64,000 bases of DNA from JAJDYQ01 sp963662865 (GCA_963662865.1 OY759969.1:1488001-1552000), one strand, 5' to 3'. Shown: positions 28,473 to 37,273, counted from the first letter of the stretch. The notes: generated from the letters alone by a model not told the origin. Numbers and translations are program-made.

Positions 28473-28614
28473 GATTTTTTTCCGGTTTTAATAATTGGGG
28501 AGTTCCTGACTTGATACGAGTTTCATCAGGAGATTGTCTCAAATTCATCACGGAATTTACTGCCACGGAAACCTCAAAGCCATTTCATATCTCAATCCAC
28601 ATACCAACCCAAAT
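28473..28614. other. Junction between gor and the accessory cassette
   Basis: 142 bases without a gene. The sequence becomes clearly more AT-rich on entering the cassette. No direct repeat, tRNA or integrase site is visible here. Confidence 0.4.
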
Positions 28615-30108
28615 TCAGCAAATCACTTTGTGGTTTAAAATAGCTTCAATCATTTGCTTCGCTACTTGTGGTGACGGTGATATATCAGTGATAGCTTGAA
28701 AAACGCTTCTGAATGTAGCCTCATTGGAAGGCGCAATACCCGGTAAAGATGTTTGCTCATCGTACATTTTGAACATCAGAAACTTTTCTTCCATGTAATC
28801 CAGTTTGCGAACATCCTCATCGCATCCCTTTTTGAACAAATTCTTTTTTCTTAGTTTGGCAATATCGACCAGTCTTCCATCAATCAAATTCCTGGCTGCA
28901 CTAATACTAAGATAGCCTGCCGCCGCCAGTTCATAACTTGCATCCAAGCCAGCTAAAAAAGATTCAAAATGGCGATGTCGATTGCGTTCTTCTGACGCTT
29001 GTCTACACTGTCTTTCCAGTTTGCGACATATAACACCAAGATGATTCTCAAGGTTACGCAGATGTGCATTTGGTTCAAAATAATCCCGTCTGCCATTCGG
29101 AACAATGCGCGAGTCTTGAACGTGAATCTCGCCTACGCACCAGCGGTTAAAGCGGGCTTCAGAGTAGAGATGGTCGAACACAGTTTCATCTCCAATTTGA
29201 ATATTTCCCACCCTGACTCTAAGACACCTTATGCTTGGCTTTTTAGGAAGGGCACCAAGATAGGAAGAATGGGCAATCCATCCCATGGCGGCATAATCTT
29301 CGCCTTCAAGAGTCGGTATTCTGATTTCTTCAAAGTCGGCAAATTTGTCTTTATAGTCACCCGATACCTGTAACGCCTCACCATGTAGACGTGTTATCGG
29401 TTTTTCATCTCCATCAAGAGATACCGTTAATTCCGTGCCAGATTGCCTTTTTCCAAATAGGCGTGATACTTGTCTCTTGTAGGGAAATTCATCAGAAAAT
29501 GGAACCGGACAAACTTCGCCAATATAATTACACACCACATTCCGATTCAAAACAGATCCGGCAGCATATCTGGAGATCCCTTCAACTTTGACCTCAAAAA
29601 AATTGGCCGGAAAGTTGGTATTATTAAGCTGTTCAATCGTAGTACACCGTAAGATAATTGTTTCCACTGACAGTTTTTTATCGATACCGTCTCTCAATCG
29701 CTCTCCATCCCAAATTATTTTTGTGACAGGTGAATTTTTGTTATCACGGGTAAGGAAAGCCACCGAACGGCCAAAGGCCAAGCCTGACAGGCGGCCAATC
29801 CCTCTAAATCCCCTGTTTCGCTGGCGCTGTTTTTGGCTTTTGGAAATCGGCACCAGTTTTCTGATCGCCTGTTCGTAGGAAAGGCCGACCCCATTATCGC
29901 GTATCGTTAAACACTGGTTTTCAGGGTCAAGAGAGATCTCTACTTTGCCTCCATGCGGACGCTGAGGCTCAACGATTGCATCGGCAGCATTTTGGAGATA
30001 CTCGCGATAGACAGCCAGCGGACTAACATACATACCAGTGGTTATCAGATTTAATATGCCTCCACCTATAAGTGTATTGATATCCCGATATTGTGTAGTA
30101 TCGTCCAT
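28615..30108 (-). CDS. GHKL (Hsp90/MutL-type) ATPase, cassette gene 6
   Basis: 497 residues. The N-terminal Bergerat ATP-binding fold has an N-box (EYLQNAADAI, residues 36-45), a G1 box (DNGVGLS, 71-77) and a G2 box (RGFRGIGRLSGLAFG, 99-113). The middle and C-terminal parts (about 180-497) match nothing I know, but the layout recalls HtpG and MORC-like proteins, where ATP binding drives a clamp. Such stand-alone ATPases occur in several phage-defence loci. It begins 20 bases after the radical SAM gene and is the last gene of the cassette. Confidence 0.83.
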   Translation of the reverse strand: MDDTTQYRDINTLIGGGILNLITTGMYVSPLAVYREYLQNAADAIVEPQRPHGGKVEISLDPENQCLTIRDNGVGLSYEQAIRKLVPISKSQKQRQRNRGFRGIGRLSGLAFGRSVAFLTRDNKNSPVTKIIWDGERLRDGIDKKLSVETIILRCTTIEQLNNTNFPANFFEVKVEGISRYAAGSVLNRNVVCNYIGEVCPVPFSDEFPYKRQVSRLFGKRQSGTELTVSLDGDEKPITRLHGEALQVSGDYKDKFADFEEIRIPTLEGEDYAAMGWIAHSSYLGALPKKPSIRCLRVRVGNIQIGDETVFDHLYSEARFNRWCVGEIHVQDSRIVPNGRRDYFEPNAHLRNLENHLGVICRKLERQCRQASEERNRHRHFESFLAGLDASYELAAAGYLSISAARNLIDGRLVDIAKLRKKNLFKKGCDEDVRKLDYMEEKFLMFKMYDEQTSLPGIAPSNEATFRSVFQAITDISPSPQVAKQMIEAILNHKVIC

Positions 30109-30128
30109 GTCGAGATCAGGAGTTGTAG

Positions 30129-31742
30129 TTACGCCATGTCTGCTTTTTGTTGTTTCACTTGTTCATGCTCATACAGACCGGCATCTTCTACCCGCTCATC
30201 CTCTGGAGGCATCACCGGGTCAGGATTGACTGAAGGAAACATTGCAAGAACTTGGTTGCTGCTGGTAACTTTATCTCTTGTATCCAGCACATGAAGTGAA
30301 AGGATCTCTCGTATTAACGGGTCTGTCATTCGAGTTCTGACAAGCCTTCCATAGTATTCTCGATTGGCCTTTTCCCCGCCGGGGGACAACGCCAGATATT
30401 CTATCAACGCTTCCTCTTGTGAATGAGACATACGACCACGAAGTGACTGGTACTCTTCCAGAATAGGCTTACCAGACCCATTCTCATAGTGGTCTCGATA
30501 AAAAATAAAACCATGTGGATAGCTGAGCAATCGCTTGAATTCTTCCTCATTGCTCCCGTAAGCGCGATAGAAAAAATCCATGTTGCCGCTTACGATGCCC
30601 CGCGTGGCCTGTAACATAATTTGAAAAGAGCGCAGAAAATAACGGTTCCAGTGTTTGCCGATATGAGAACGATCTTTGAGATCAAAAGGCTGGTAGCGCA
30701 TGGGGAATGACCAGATGCGAAGCCCCAACTCTTCATTCAGCCGGATATTCAACGCCATACGTTGATACAAATCAACCGGGGTATCCATGAAATTGTACAA
30801 CATATAATTGGAAAGTGAGATGATGTTGTTGTCTGCCGCCATACGCACCGCGGTCTCATAAACTTTGCGCACGCCAATATGGTCAAAAGCTATGCGCAAC
30901 GGGCTGATACAGATTTTAGCCATTTCCCGGAGATACATAGGCGACTTTGCCAGGATTCTGGCATCCACTCCCTGGTTGAAATCGACTCGACGTTTAACCC
31001 GTTTACCTCCCCGGTCCAGTTTGGCATCAGTGGCAAAACCCAGATCACAAATCTCTGCAATGACTTCCCTGTACCGCGCTGAGGCGGTTATGTTGTTATC
31101 CATCAGGACCAAATCTTTTTTCTCGCCATGGCGTTTTGCAATACCGTCAACCAGATGAAACAGTGGTGGCATTTCTTTCTGCCCGCCTTCGAGTGTCGGC
31201 ACACCGCAAAAACGGCATTTGCGAATACAACCTCTTGAGGCATAGCCAAAATAAGCATCGTTGACCGGATAGACATAATCGACGTGTTTAAGAATATCGT
31301 AATCCGGGATTCTTTCTTCAATGGGTTGCCCGGCAAGGTCATCGGCACCAAAATCTCCCTCATCGGCAGAGAGTTGTAAGGCCGATGCGGGTGAGCCATC
31401 AAGAAGACCTTTGATAAATCGCACCCCCGCCCATCCGGGTTCACTGATGAATTCATCATACATCAGGGAAGCCGCTATGCCCCCTACAAACACCCGTTCC
31501 GACTGATTACCTGAGGCCTGAATGGCAAAGTCAATGGCGCAAGCGATACGTTTCCATTCAAAGCTGAATAATGTGGTGACATAAACCCGGTCCCAAACGT
31601 CAAACAGGATGGCTCCATCTTCTCCCTTTACGAACTTGACCCTATCTCCCCGGTCTCGATGGTATGAGGCCAATTTCATCAGCCCCAACGGGGGATATTT
31701 ATTGCGATAGCCCGGTTCGATAAGCAGTATATTATGTCCCAT
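30129..31742 (-). CDS. Radical SAM protein with B12-binding-like N-terminus, cassette gene 5
   Basis: 537 residues. The N-terminus (ILLIEPGYRNKYPPLGLMKLASYHRDRG) is typical of cobalamin-binding-type radical SAM enzymes, though no DxHxxG motif is seen. The cluster motif GCIRKCRFCG has Cys 172, 176 and 179 (CX3CX2C). The barrel continues to about residue 400 (VLMDNNITAS, RVDFNQGVDARIL). The last 130 residues are charged. Substrate unknown. Its first 11 bases overlap the preceding ParB-like gene, so it is part of the operon; in this setting a nucleic-acid base or protein modification is conceivable. Confidence 0.85.
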   Translation of the reverse strand: MGHNILLIEPGYRNKYPPLGLMKLASYHRDRGDRVKFVKGEDGAILFDVWDRVYVTTLFSFEWKRIACAIDFAIQASGNQSERVFVGGIAASLMYDEFISEPGWAGVRFIKGLLDGSPASALQLSADEGDFGADDLAGQPIEERIPDYDILKHVDYVYPVNDAYFGYASRGCIRKCRFCGVPTLEGGQKEMPPLFHLVDGIAKRHGEKKDLVLMDNNITASARYREVIAEICDLGFATDAKLDRGGKRVKRRVDFNQGVDARILAKSPMYLREMAKICISPLRIAFDHIGVRKVYETAVRMAADNNIISLSNYMLYNFMDTPVDLYQRMALNIRLNEELGLRIWSFPMRYQPFDLKDRSHIGKHWNRYFLRSFQIMLQATRGIVSGNMDFFYRAYGSNEEEFKRLLSYPHGFIFYRDHYENGSGKPILEEYQSLRGRMSHSQEEALIEYLALSPGGEKANREYYGRLVRTRMTDPLIREILSLHVLDTRDKVTSSNQVLAMFPSVNPDPVMPPEDERVEDAGLYEHEQVKQQKADMA

Positions 31743-32754
31743 TATCCTGTGTCAGTTGCTTCTCTATCATGTCCCTGATTCGTTTAACTTTCTTGGTGAG
31801 TTTGCCGACGGCATACTTAAACGACTTAAGGCGTTTCTGCTCCAATTGCTCGACTTCTGAAACTGAAATGTCGTCAAGCAGTCCTTGCGCACGCTTTACT
31901 TTATCTTCCAAATCACTTTTCCTGGACCGCTGATAGGCTTCCTCAAGATTTAGCTTATTGTCTTTGAATTTTTGGAGTACCCTTCTATTCTCCAAGACTA
32001 CTGGTAGCTTATCTCTCAAGTCCTTGGCGGTAAATTTATTGTCCTCGCCAGAGTCCTCGAAGTTTTTGATAACGTTCAAAAGATTTGGCAGACCTTCTTT
32101 GCTTTTCACCTGTTTCTTAATCTTTGGATTGCGAACTATGACATCGTAATAGCTGAAATGTGGCCTCTTATTGTCCCGGTTATCTTTCATCATTTGGACA
32201 GTGTCAATTCTGGTGCGTATCGTTGTTTCAGACTCGCCAATCAACTTGGCAATTTTTTCAATACTCCAACCTCGTTCCCTTATCACATAGGCAGAATTAG
32301 CTTTTTCATACGCAGACCATGGCGTTTTACCCTTGACGTGAATCTGGCTGAGAAAGGCAAATTGCTGCTCATCCGTGAGACTGCTAACTATATCGCAAGG
32401 GATAAGTTCCCACTCTCCAGTTTGATCTTCTTGATTCAGTTTTCGGTATACAGCAAGACGGGAGTTACCTTCTATAACCTCCATGGTATCATGGCGCACC
32501 AGAATTGACTCCATGAGGCCAGCATGCCTTTTAATTTCGGGATGTAAGTTCTTTACGCTTGGTTCTTCCAGTAATTTAGCATAGATAATTTCTTGTTGCT
32601 CTTCTTCAATCAGGTCACTGAAACCAGGTTCTCCATGAGTACAAGCATATACTCTTGGATTATCTTTCAGAAACTTCAGTTTATCAATGTTCAGATAGTC
32701 ACTTGTGATATCAATAGCTTTTTTCAGAATCTGAATCTTTTTCTCATTTTTCAT
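31732..32754 (-). CDS. ParB/Srx-like domain protein 2, cassette gene 4
   Basis: 340 residues from the ATG at 32754, which follows GGAG nine bases upstream. The ParB N-terminal-like core has DNPRVYAC (31-38) and the nucleotide-binding-type motif EVIEGNSRLAVYRKLN (92-107). It continues with TPWSAYEKANSAYVIRERGWS and a helix-turn-helix-like IAKLIGESETTIRTRI. The C-terminal 100 residues are lysine-rich and helical. It is a paralogue of the first cassette gene. No plasmid-type ParA partner is nearby, so chromosome partitioning is unlikely. Confidence 0.8.
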   Translation of the reverse strand: MKNEKKIQILKKAIDITSDYLNIDKLKFLKDNPRVYACTHGEPGFSDLIEEEQQEIIYAKLLEEPSVKNLHPEIKRHAGLMESILVRHDTMEVIEGNSRLAVYRKLNQEDQTGEWELIPCDIVSSLTDEQQFAFLSQIHVKGKTPWSAYEKANSAYVIRERGWSIEKIAKLIGESETTIRTRIDTVQMMKDNRDNKRPHFSYYDVIVRNPKIKKQVKSKEGLPNLLNVIKNFEDSGEDNKFTAKDLRDKLPVVLENRRVLQKFKDNKLNLEEAYQRSRKSDLEDKVKRAQGLLDDISVSEVEQLEQKRLKSFKYAVGKLTKKVKRIRDMIEKQLTQDNGT

Positions 32755-34219
32755 TGTCAGCTTCTCCACGAGAAAGAATTTGCAGCAATGCTTCTGATAA
32801 ATCGCACTGGAACGCCGCATCAAAGGCTTCCTTGGATATATCCCCTTGCGTTAGCTGAGCTGCCTGATATTTGGTATTCAGCAACATATCCACCCATTCA
32901 TCGATAGTATCTTCGGCAATAAAGTTATGTATGAAACAGGTTTGAGTCTGCGAAATTCGATGAATCCGGTCCTGGGCCTGAAGATAATCATCCAGGCTGA
33001 AACTGCGATCATAGAACACAGCATGATTGGCGACCGTTAAAGTCAGCCCCTCCTTGGCAGCACCAGGGGTTGAGAGAAATACCCGACAGCTATCATCTGC
33101 CTTGAATTTTTTGATGGCTTTATTTCTTTCATCAACAGACATATAGCCATGTACTTTTTGTGGCTTATACTGTTGCAATTTTTTACTCAACCACTCAACA
33201 TTTTCGACAAATCCAGTCCAGACAATGACTTTATTTGATATAAGATCTATCTTATTAAAAAGATCAAGTAAGGTTGAAAATTTACCAGGCAGTTCGTTAT
33301 ATGAACTATCCACGAGCACTGGGTTTGATGCACATTGAATCAGCCTCAATAACCGCTTCAATATATCTTCTGCATCATCAACTATAAATTTTCCTTCTTT
33401 TTGTAACTCATAAGCCATTTCATCTTTGTAGATGGCATAGATTTTAGATTGATGCGGCGCCAATTTAACAGAATGCGTCAAAATGGTTTTATCAGGAAGT
33501 TCAAGTCCCGCAGTGCGTTTAGTATCGCGTATTGAAAAGCGCCTGATCTTCCCCATTACGTCACTCAGTATCAAGCCATATTCAGATAAAGAAGCCACGT
33601 TGGCGGGCAAGTCAAGTTCAGATTTAAACTCGGAAAACGAATCTCCTAAGGCTTTGCCATAGTCCAAAAACTTGATTTGCGACCAAATATCGTAAGGTCG
33701 ATTTGCCACGGGCGTCCCCGTCATTATGATGCGACGTTCAAACTTATTCGCCAGGGAATGAAAACATGTTGCAAGAATTGAATCCGGGTTTTTGATTTTT
33801 TGGCTCTCATCCAAAATTACACCCACGCGACAGATACCAAGAAAATCTCTTATGATTTCAAGATTGGATGAAATAACCTCATAGTTCATAACATACAACA
33901 AGACTGGTGAATTTAGCGCAATACTATTTGCTCTCCGATTCCCTGAAAGGATTCTGGGTGTGATATGAGAGTGAGCAGCTACTTCATCAGTCCAATTCTG
34001 AACCAGAGTCTTTTTTGTAACCACGAAGACTGTTTCAACCAGATCCTCTTCTAACCAAAAAAGAATTAAGTCAATCGCAATTTTTGTTTTTCCTAACCCC
34101 TGTTCATGGAATACAGCGGCATATTCTAAAAGCCTGACTGCCCTGACAGCATCAAGCTGATAGGGATAAGCGTCATGTTTGGGGGAAAGCCTGGGTGGCT
34201 TTCTTAGCTTAAATGCCAT
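32744..34219 (-). CDS. SNF2-family helicase/ATPase, cassette gene 3
   Basis: 491 residues, a compact two-lobe SF2 translocase without accessory domains. Counting from MAFKLRK: Walker A HEQGLGKTK (38-46), motif II DESQ (137-140), motif III MTGTPVANRPYDIWSQ. The second lobe has VFLSTPGAAKEGLTL, DRSFSLDDYLQAQDRIHRISQ with the arginine finger. SNF2 proteins in prokaryotic islands usually move along DNA in restriction, modification or defence systems. It overlaps both neighbours by 11-16 bases. The frame is open to 34249, but MAFKLRK is the likelier start. Confidence 0.88.
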   Translation of the reverse strand: MAFKLRKPPRLSPKHDAYPYQLDAVRAVRLLEYAAVFHEQGLGKTKIAIDLILFWLEEDLVETVFVVTKKTLVQNWTDEVAAHSHITPRILSGNRRANSIALNSPVLLYVMNYEVISSNLEIIRDFLGICRVGVILDESQKIKNPDSILATCFHSLANKFERRIIMTGTPVANRPYDIWSQIKFLDYGKALGDSFSEFKSELDLPANVASLSEYGLILSDVMGKIRRFSIRDTKRTAGLELPDKTILTHSVKLAPHQSKIYAIYKDEMAYELQKEGKFIVDDAEDILKRLLRLIQCASNPVLVDSSYNELPGKFSTLLDLFNKIDLISNKVIVWTGFVENVEWLSKKLQQYKPQKVHGYMSVDERNKAIKKFKADDSCRVFLSTPGAAKEGLTLTVANHAVFYDRSFSLDDYLQAQDRIHRISQTQTCFIHNFIAEDTIDEWVDMLLNTKYQAAQLTQGDISKEAFDAAFQCDLSEALLQILSRGEADNEK

Positions 34220-34650
34220 TGGAAATCGCCATTTGTCGCCATATAACACCAGAAATCGAGACTATCAAATACCATGGTCTGTGTACTTGTTATCTCCATA
34301 TCCAATAATACAAACCGCATCAAGGTCTTTGCAAGGTCAGCCCGACAGCCTGTCACAGACAGAATGAACAATCCATCCTTGTTTTTTTCCAGGTAATTGA
34401 TAAAAGAAATTATCTGATTTCTGGTATGGTTATTATCAAGATCATCGTCAGTCTTTGCTTCGACAATGATACTCACACTGCCGGATGGCGTACATCCGCA
34501 CACATCCGGACGAAACCCATCAATGACGGGAGGCACCGGATCTCCAGGCGTTGTTTGCAGGTCTGAAACTAATGATATTTTAGGATATCGAGCCTCAAGG
34601 GCCTTCACTGCTTCAAGCACCAGAATACGATGCTTGTCACTCTGAGACAT
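34204..34650 (-). CDS. Small PD-(D/E)XK-like putative nuclease, cassette gene 2
   Basis: 148 residues. A possible catalytic set is Asp49 in GFRPDVCG and Glu64-Ala-Lys66 in IIVEAKT, the D...ExK spacing of restriction-type nucleases, preceded by an acidic helix. The rest (ISFINYLEKNKDGLFILSV) suits the beta-alpha remainder of such a fold. The call rests on this motif alone; a non-catalytic relative is possible. The start overlaps the first cassette gene by 14 bases and the stop overlaps the helicase. Confidence 0.62.
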   Translation of the reverse strand: MSQSDKHRILVLEAVKALEARYPKISLVSDLQTTPGDPVPPVIDGFRPDVCGCTPSGSVSIIVEAKTDDDLDNNHTRNQIISFINYLEKNKDGLFILSVTGCRADLAKTLMRFVLLDMEITSTQTMVFDSLDFWCYMATNGDFQWHLS

Positions 34651-35671
34651 CTTGAAGCAATTTCTGTAATAAGTCTGACAGATTTTCCAGATTACTTACT
34701 TGCTCTACCGCATCTTCGTGTTCCCCGGCTCGCAGTACCTGCCAATCAGCATATGGCATTTCATTGATTCGTCTTGCTAAAACATTGGCAAGCTGAGTTA
34801 TCGATACACCGTCTAATTTTATCTCGCTTTCTGGCGTTCGACTTTCCTGTTCCGCCTGCCGGTCCAGATATTTGATTGCGTCTTCTATGGATTTTGGACC
34901 ACCGTTTAGAAACATCTCCCTGGCCTCCTCATTACCAAGCACTTTCGGCAGTCGACGCACGTCAGCCAATTTATATATTTTGCCGTCACGAATCCATTCG
35001 CCAAAATCTTCGAGTCCCAACGCAGCTTCAAATATGGCCTCCTTGATCTTCGGCTTTTGTAATTCAACGAATCCGCTGAAACGGCCAATGTGAAACGCGG
35101 TATCATCAACTTTATCGCGGTAATATTCGTTCATATCATGGTAGGCATCAATCTGGCGTTCTATGTCGGCCCTATTACCACCGCATAATGCAATCATTTC
35201 GCTGTAATCCATAAACTCATTGTTACGGAGATAATGAAGATATCTGGCTTTTTCATACGCCGGCCACTCCCGGGAACCCACAAGATGTGCTGAAACTCGT
35301 ATTGTCTCTATGTCTCGTTGATTAGCACTCTCTAAAACAACAGCTTTAATCTCAGACCAGTTTCCAGCAACCTTTTCTCTGTTGAACTGTTTGTAGATGG
35401 CAAGCCTTGTATTACCGTCAATACACTCATAGTTATTATCTCTGGCTCTTATTGTTATTGGTGCGATAATACCACCGCTGGCACGGATAGAATCTTTGAG
35501 GCTGGAATAAGATGATGTACCCTTGGCATTTTCTGTGGCCGAACAAAGAGCAAAATGAATTCGGTCAGCATTTAATTGCTCACCATATTTCTCCAAAGCC
35601 ATTTTTATTCTTGGGTTATCCTTGTCAAAAGAAATCTTCTCCACTTCAATCACTACATAGTTTTCTTCCAT
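34637..35671 (-). CDS. ParB/Srx-like domain protein 1, cassette gene 1
   Basis: 344 residues. The ATG at 35671 follows GGAGGAGG, the best ribosome-binding site of the cassette, which marks it as the first gene. ParB-like core: FDKDNPRIKMALEKYG (15-30), then ECIDGNTRLAIYKQFN (82-97), then SREWPAYEKARYLHYLRNN and a helix-turn-helix-like IALCGGNRADIERQI. The C-terminal half is helical and acidic. It shares the same motif order with the ParB-like protein at 31732-32754, so the two arose by duplication. Confidence 0.8.
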   Translation of the reverse strand: MEENYVVIEVEKISFDKDNPRIKMALEKYGEQLNADRIHFALCSATENAKGTSSYSSLKDSIRASGGIIAPITIRARDNNYECIDGNTRLAIYKQFNREKVAGNWSEIKAVVLESANQRDIETIRVSAHLVGSREWPAYEKARYLHYLRNNEFMDYSEMIALCGGNRADIERQIDAYHDMNEYYRDKVDDTAFHIGRFSGFVELQKPKIKEAIFEAALGLEDFGEWIRDGKIYKLADVRRLPKVLGNEEAREMFLNGGPKSIEDAIKYLDRQAEQESRTPESEIKLDGVSITQLANVLARRINEMPYADWQVLRAGEHEDAVEQVSNLENLSDLLQKLLQDVSE

Positions 35672-35814
35672 ATCATCCTCCTCCAAAACTCGGCTGCTTT
35701 AATTGTCCCAAGGGCTTTATCTTAAAGCAACCCCGATTCTTCCCTCTGAACAGTGCAATATGTTTCTGGACTTGTACAACTACCCGGTCAATGTATTAAC
35801 ATGCCCACCCTCAC

Positions 35815-36225
35815 GTGACAAAGACCCTGTTCCACATGCGACACAACCACTCATTAGCGCCTGATTCCATTTGCTGGCTGGCAGCCTTACTGCTGTTGCT
35901 GCCGATGTGCGGGCCGCTCTGTGCGGAGGAGGCTTTTTATGTATCCGATCAGGTTGCTCTGAAGATGTATAAGAACAGCGCGTTGAGCGAGGCCCTGCCT
36001 CCACTCAAACCCGGAGATCAGGTGCAGATTTTGAAGCGTGACGACGGCTACTCCGAGGTAAAACTTACCGATGGTACCCAGGGCTGGGTAAGGATTGGTG
36101 ATGGTGTGGATGAAATGCTGCAAGGCTTCGCGGCTGCAATCAGAATGGGCGCGACCAAGGCCGACTTTGACAACACCGTGGTACTTCACCCAACCAGTTC
36201 GGAAGAGCTGGTTACCCTGAGATAA
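35815..36225 (+). CDS. Chimeric protein: SH3-domain N-terminal half fused to glutathione reductase C-terminus
   Basis: About 136 residues from a GTG at 35815 (an ATG lies seven codons on). The signal peptide ends near GPLCAEEA. A bacterial SH3 domain follows (FYVSDQVALKMYKNSALSEALPPLK.. to TQGWVR). At base 36094 the frame passes without interruption into IGDGVDEMLQGFAAAIRMG and ends HPTSSEELVTLR, the very C-terminus of gor. The coiled-coil and membrane anchor of the intact SH3 protein (38699-39367) are lost. The fusion is an accident of rearrangement; whether it is expressed is unknown. Confidence 0.85.
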   Translation: MTKTLFHMRHNHSLAPDSICWLAALLLLLPMCGPLCAEEAFYVSDQVALKMYKNSALSEALPPLKPGDQVQILKRDDGYSEVKLTDGTQGWVRIGDGVDEMLQGFAAAIRMGATKADFDNTVVLHPTSSEELVTLR

Positions 36226-36538
36226 CAGCCGCACCGCACAGAGCCTGCTGCTCGGCGCATAAAGTAATTTCATCCGTTTCATGGAATAATATGCGCCGGT
36301 TTTTAGCTACGTATCGCCATGATTGAAACACAGGACCTACTGTTCGAATTGGGTACCGGGGAGCTGCCATCGACCACGCTGAAAAGGCTTTCGCAGTCTT
36401 TGTCCGAGGAATTTGCCGCTGGCCTTTCCGAGGCCAGCCTGGAATATACCGAAATTCGCAGCTTTGCCACGCCCAGTCGGCTGGCGATTATCGCCAGAGA
36501 CTGTGCTACCCGTCAGCAGGATTGTGAAACCCGGCGTC
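36094..36538. repeat. Duplicated segment A, second copy (inverted)
   Basis: Inverted copy of 26791-27235, carrying the gor 3' end, the spacer and the glyS 5' end, now on the plus strand. Substitutions are few (for example an R-to-S change in the glyS part). Confidence 0.9.
36319..36538 (+). pseudogene. glyS 5' fragment
   Basis: The first 73 codons of glyS (from LLFELGTGELPSTTL to CETRR) with their own start and upstream region. The frame then runs into foreign sequence and stops within eight codons. It cannot give a working synthetase subunit. Confidence 0.9.
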
Positions 36539-36864
36539 AAAGCGGGATTGGTATATCCTGACAGTGCCGCCATGGGTTTTCCTGGCATCCTGCTCGGTCA
36601 TGCCTATGGTGCCTAGCGGTGAGTGGGAAAAGACAATTGAGGGGACGAGGTCGTAATCCAGTTTTCTCTCAGGCCGGCCACCAAACAGGCGATCTGTCAG
36701 GCGGAGCGCCGCCGCAATGGCGACCGGGGTCAGCGCCATACGACCGGTAACGTCACCTACGGCATAAATACCGTCTATATTGGTGTTCTGATCGCCATCA
36801 ACGATAATAAAGCCCTGCTCATTGCATTCCACTCCGGCGGCGTCGAGTCCCAGGTCTTCGGTAT
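36539..36864 (-). pseudogene. gor internal fragment (duplicated segment B, second copy)
   Basis: Copy of 27332-27657 in the same orientation. On the minus strand it reads from TEDLGLDAAGVECNEQGF through IYAVGDVTGRMALTPV to RIYQSRF. It lacks the FAD and redox-active parts. Its left end abuts the glyS fragment head to head. Confidence 0.9.
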
Positions 36865-37270
36865 ACCGAGGGATTGTTTCACAAAAATCCGGCCTTGCAA
36901 CTGAAATGTCGAAATATGCTGGAAAGCAGATCAATTATCGAATCCCTTCATCGGGATCAAAATATATTCAGCCTTAATAGCTAACTATGAACGGAATCGT
37001 CCGGACACGCAAAGATAATTCCCCTCACAAGCGCCAGGGGTATCCGGAGCTGACAGCAGGGGTATTATCAACAACTCACACGCAGCGCCTGAGTCTCATA
37101 ATGTGCCGAACCTGAAAATTGTCTTGACGAGAAGCGCAGGTGTGATAGGGTCAGGCTATGGATAGGCCCTTCGATAACTCGGCACGGTCGACATCCTGAC
37201 GGACGCTTTACAAGGGGCACCCAAACCGGGGCCGATAATCCACGATAACGATCATTTTGGAGGTAGTATT
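36865..37270. other. Non-coding region upstream of the exported dehydrogenase
   Basis: 406 bases without a gene. It begins where the gor copy ends. A TTGACG at 37124-37129 could be a -35 box, but no good -10 box sits at the right distance. GGAGG at 37259-37263 is the ribosome-binding site of the next gene. Confidence 0.4.
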
Positions 37271-37273
37271 TTG

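Noticed and set aside
28615..35671. Cassette as a Dnd/Ssp phosphorothioate, Dpd 7-deazaguanine or BREX system
   Set aside because: No cysteine desulfurase, DndC/D-like, tRNA-guanine-transglycosylase-like, PglZ or large methyltransferase gene is present. A distant variant cannot be excluded without searches.
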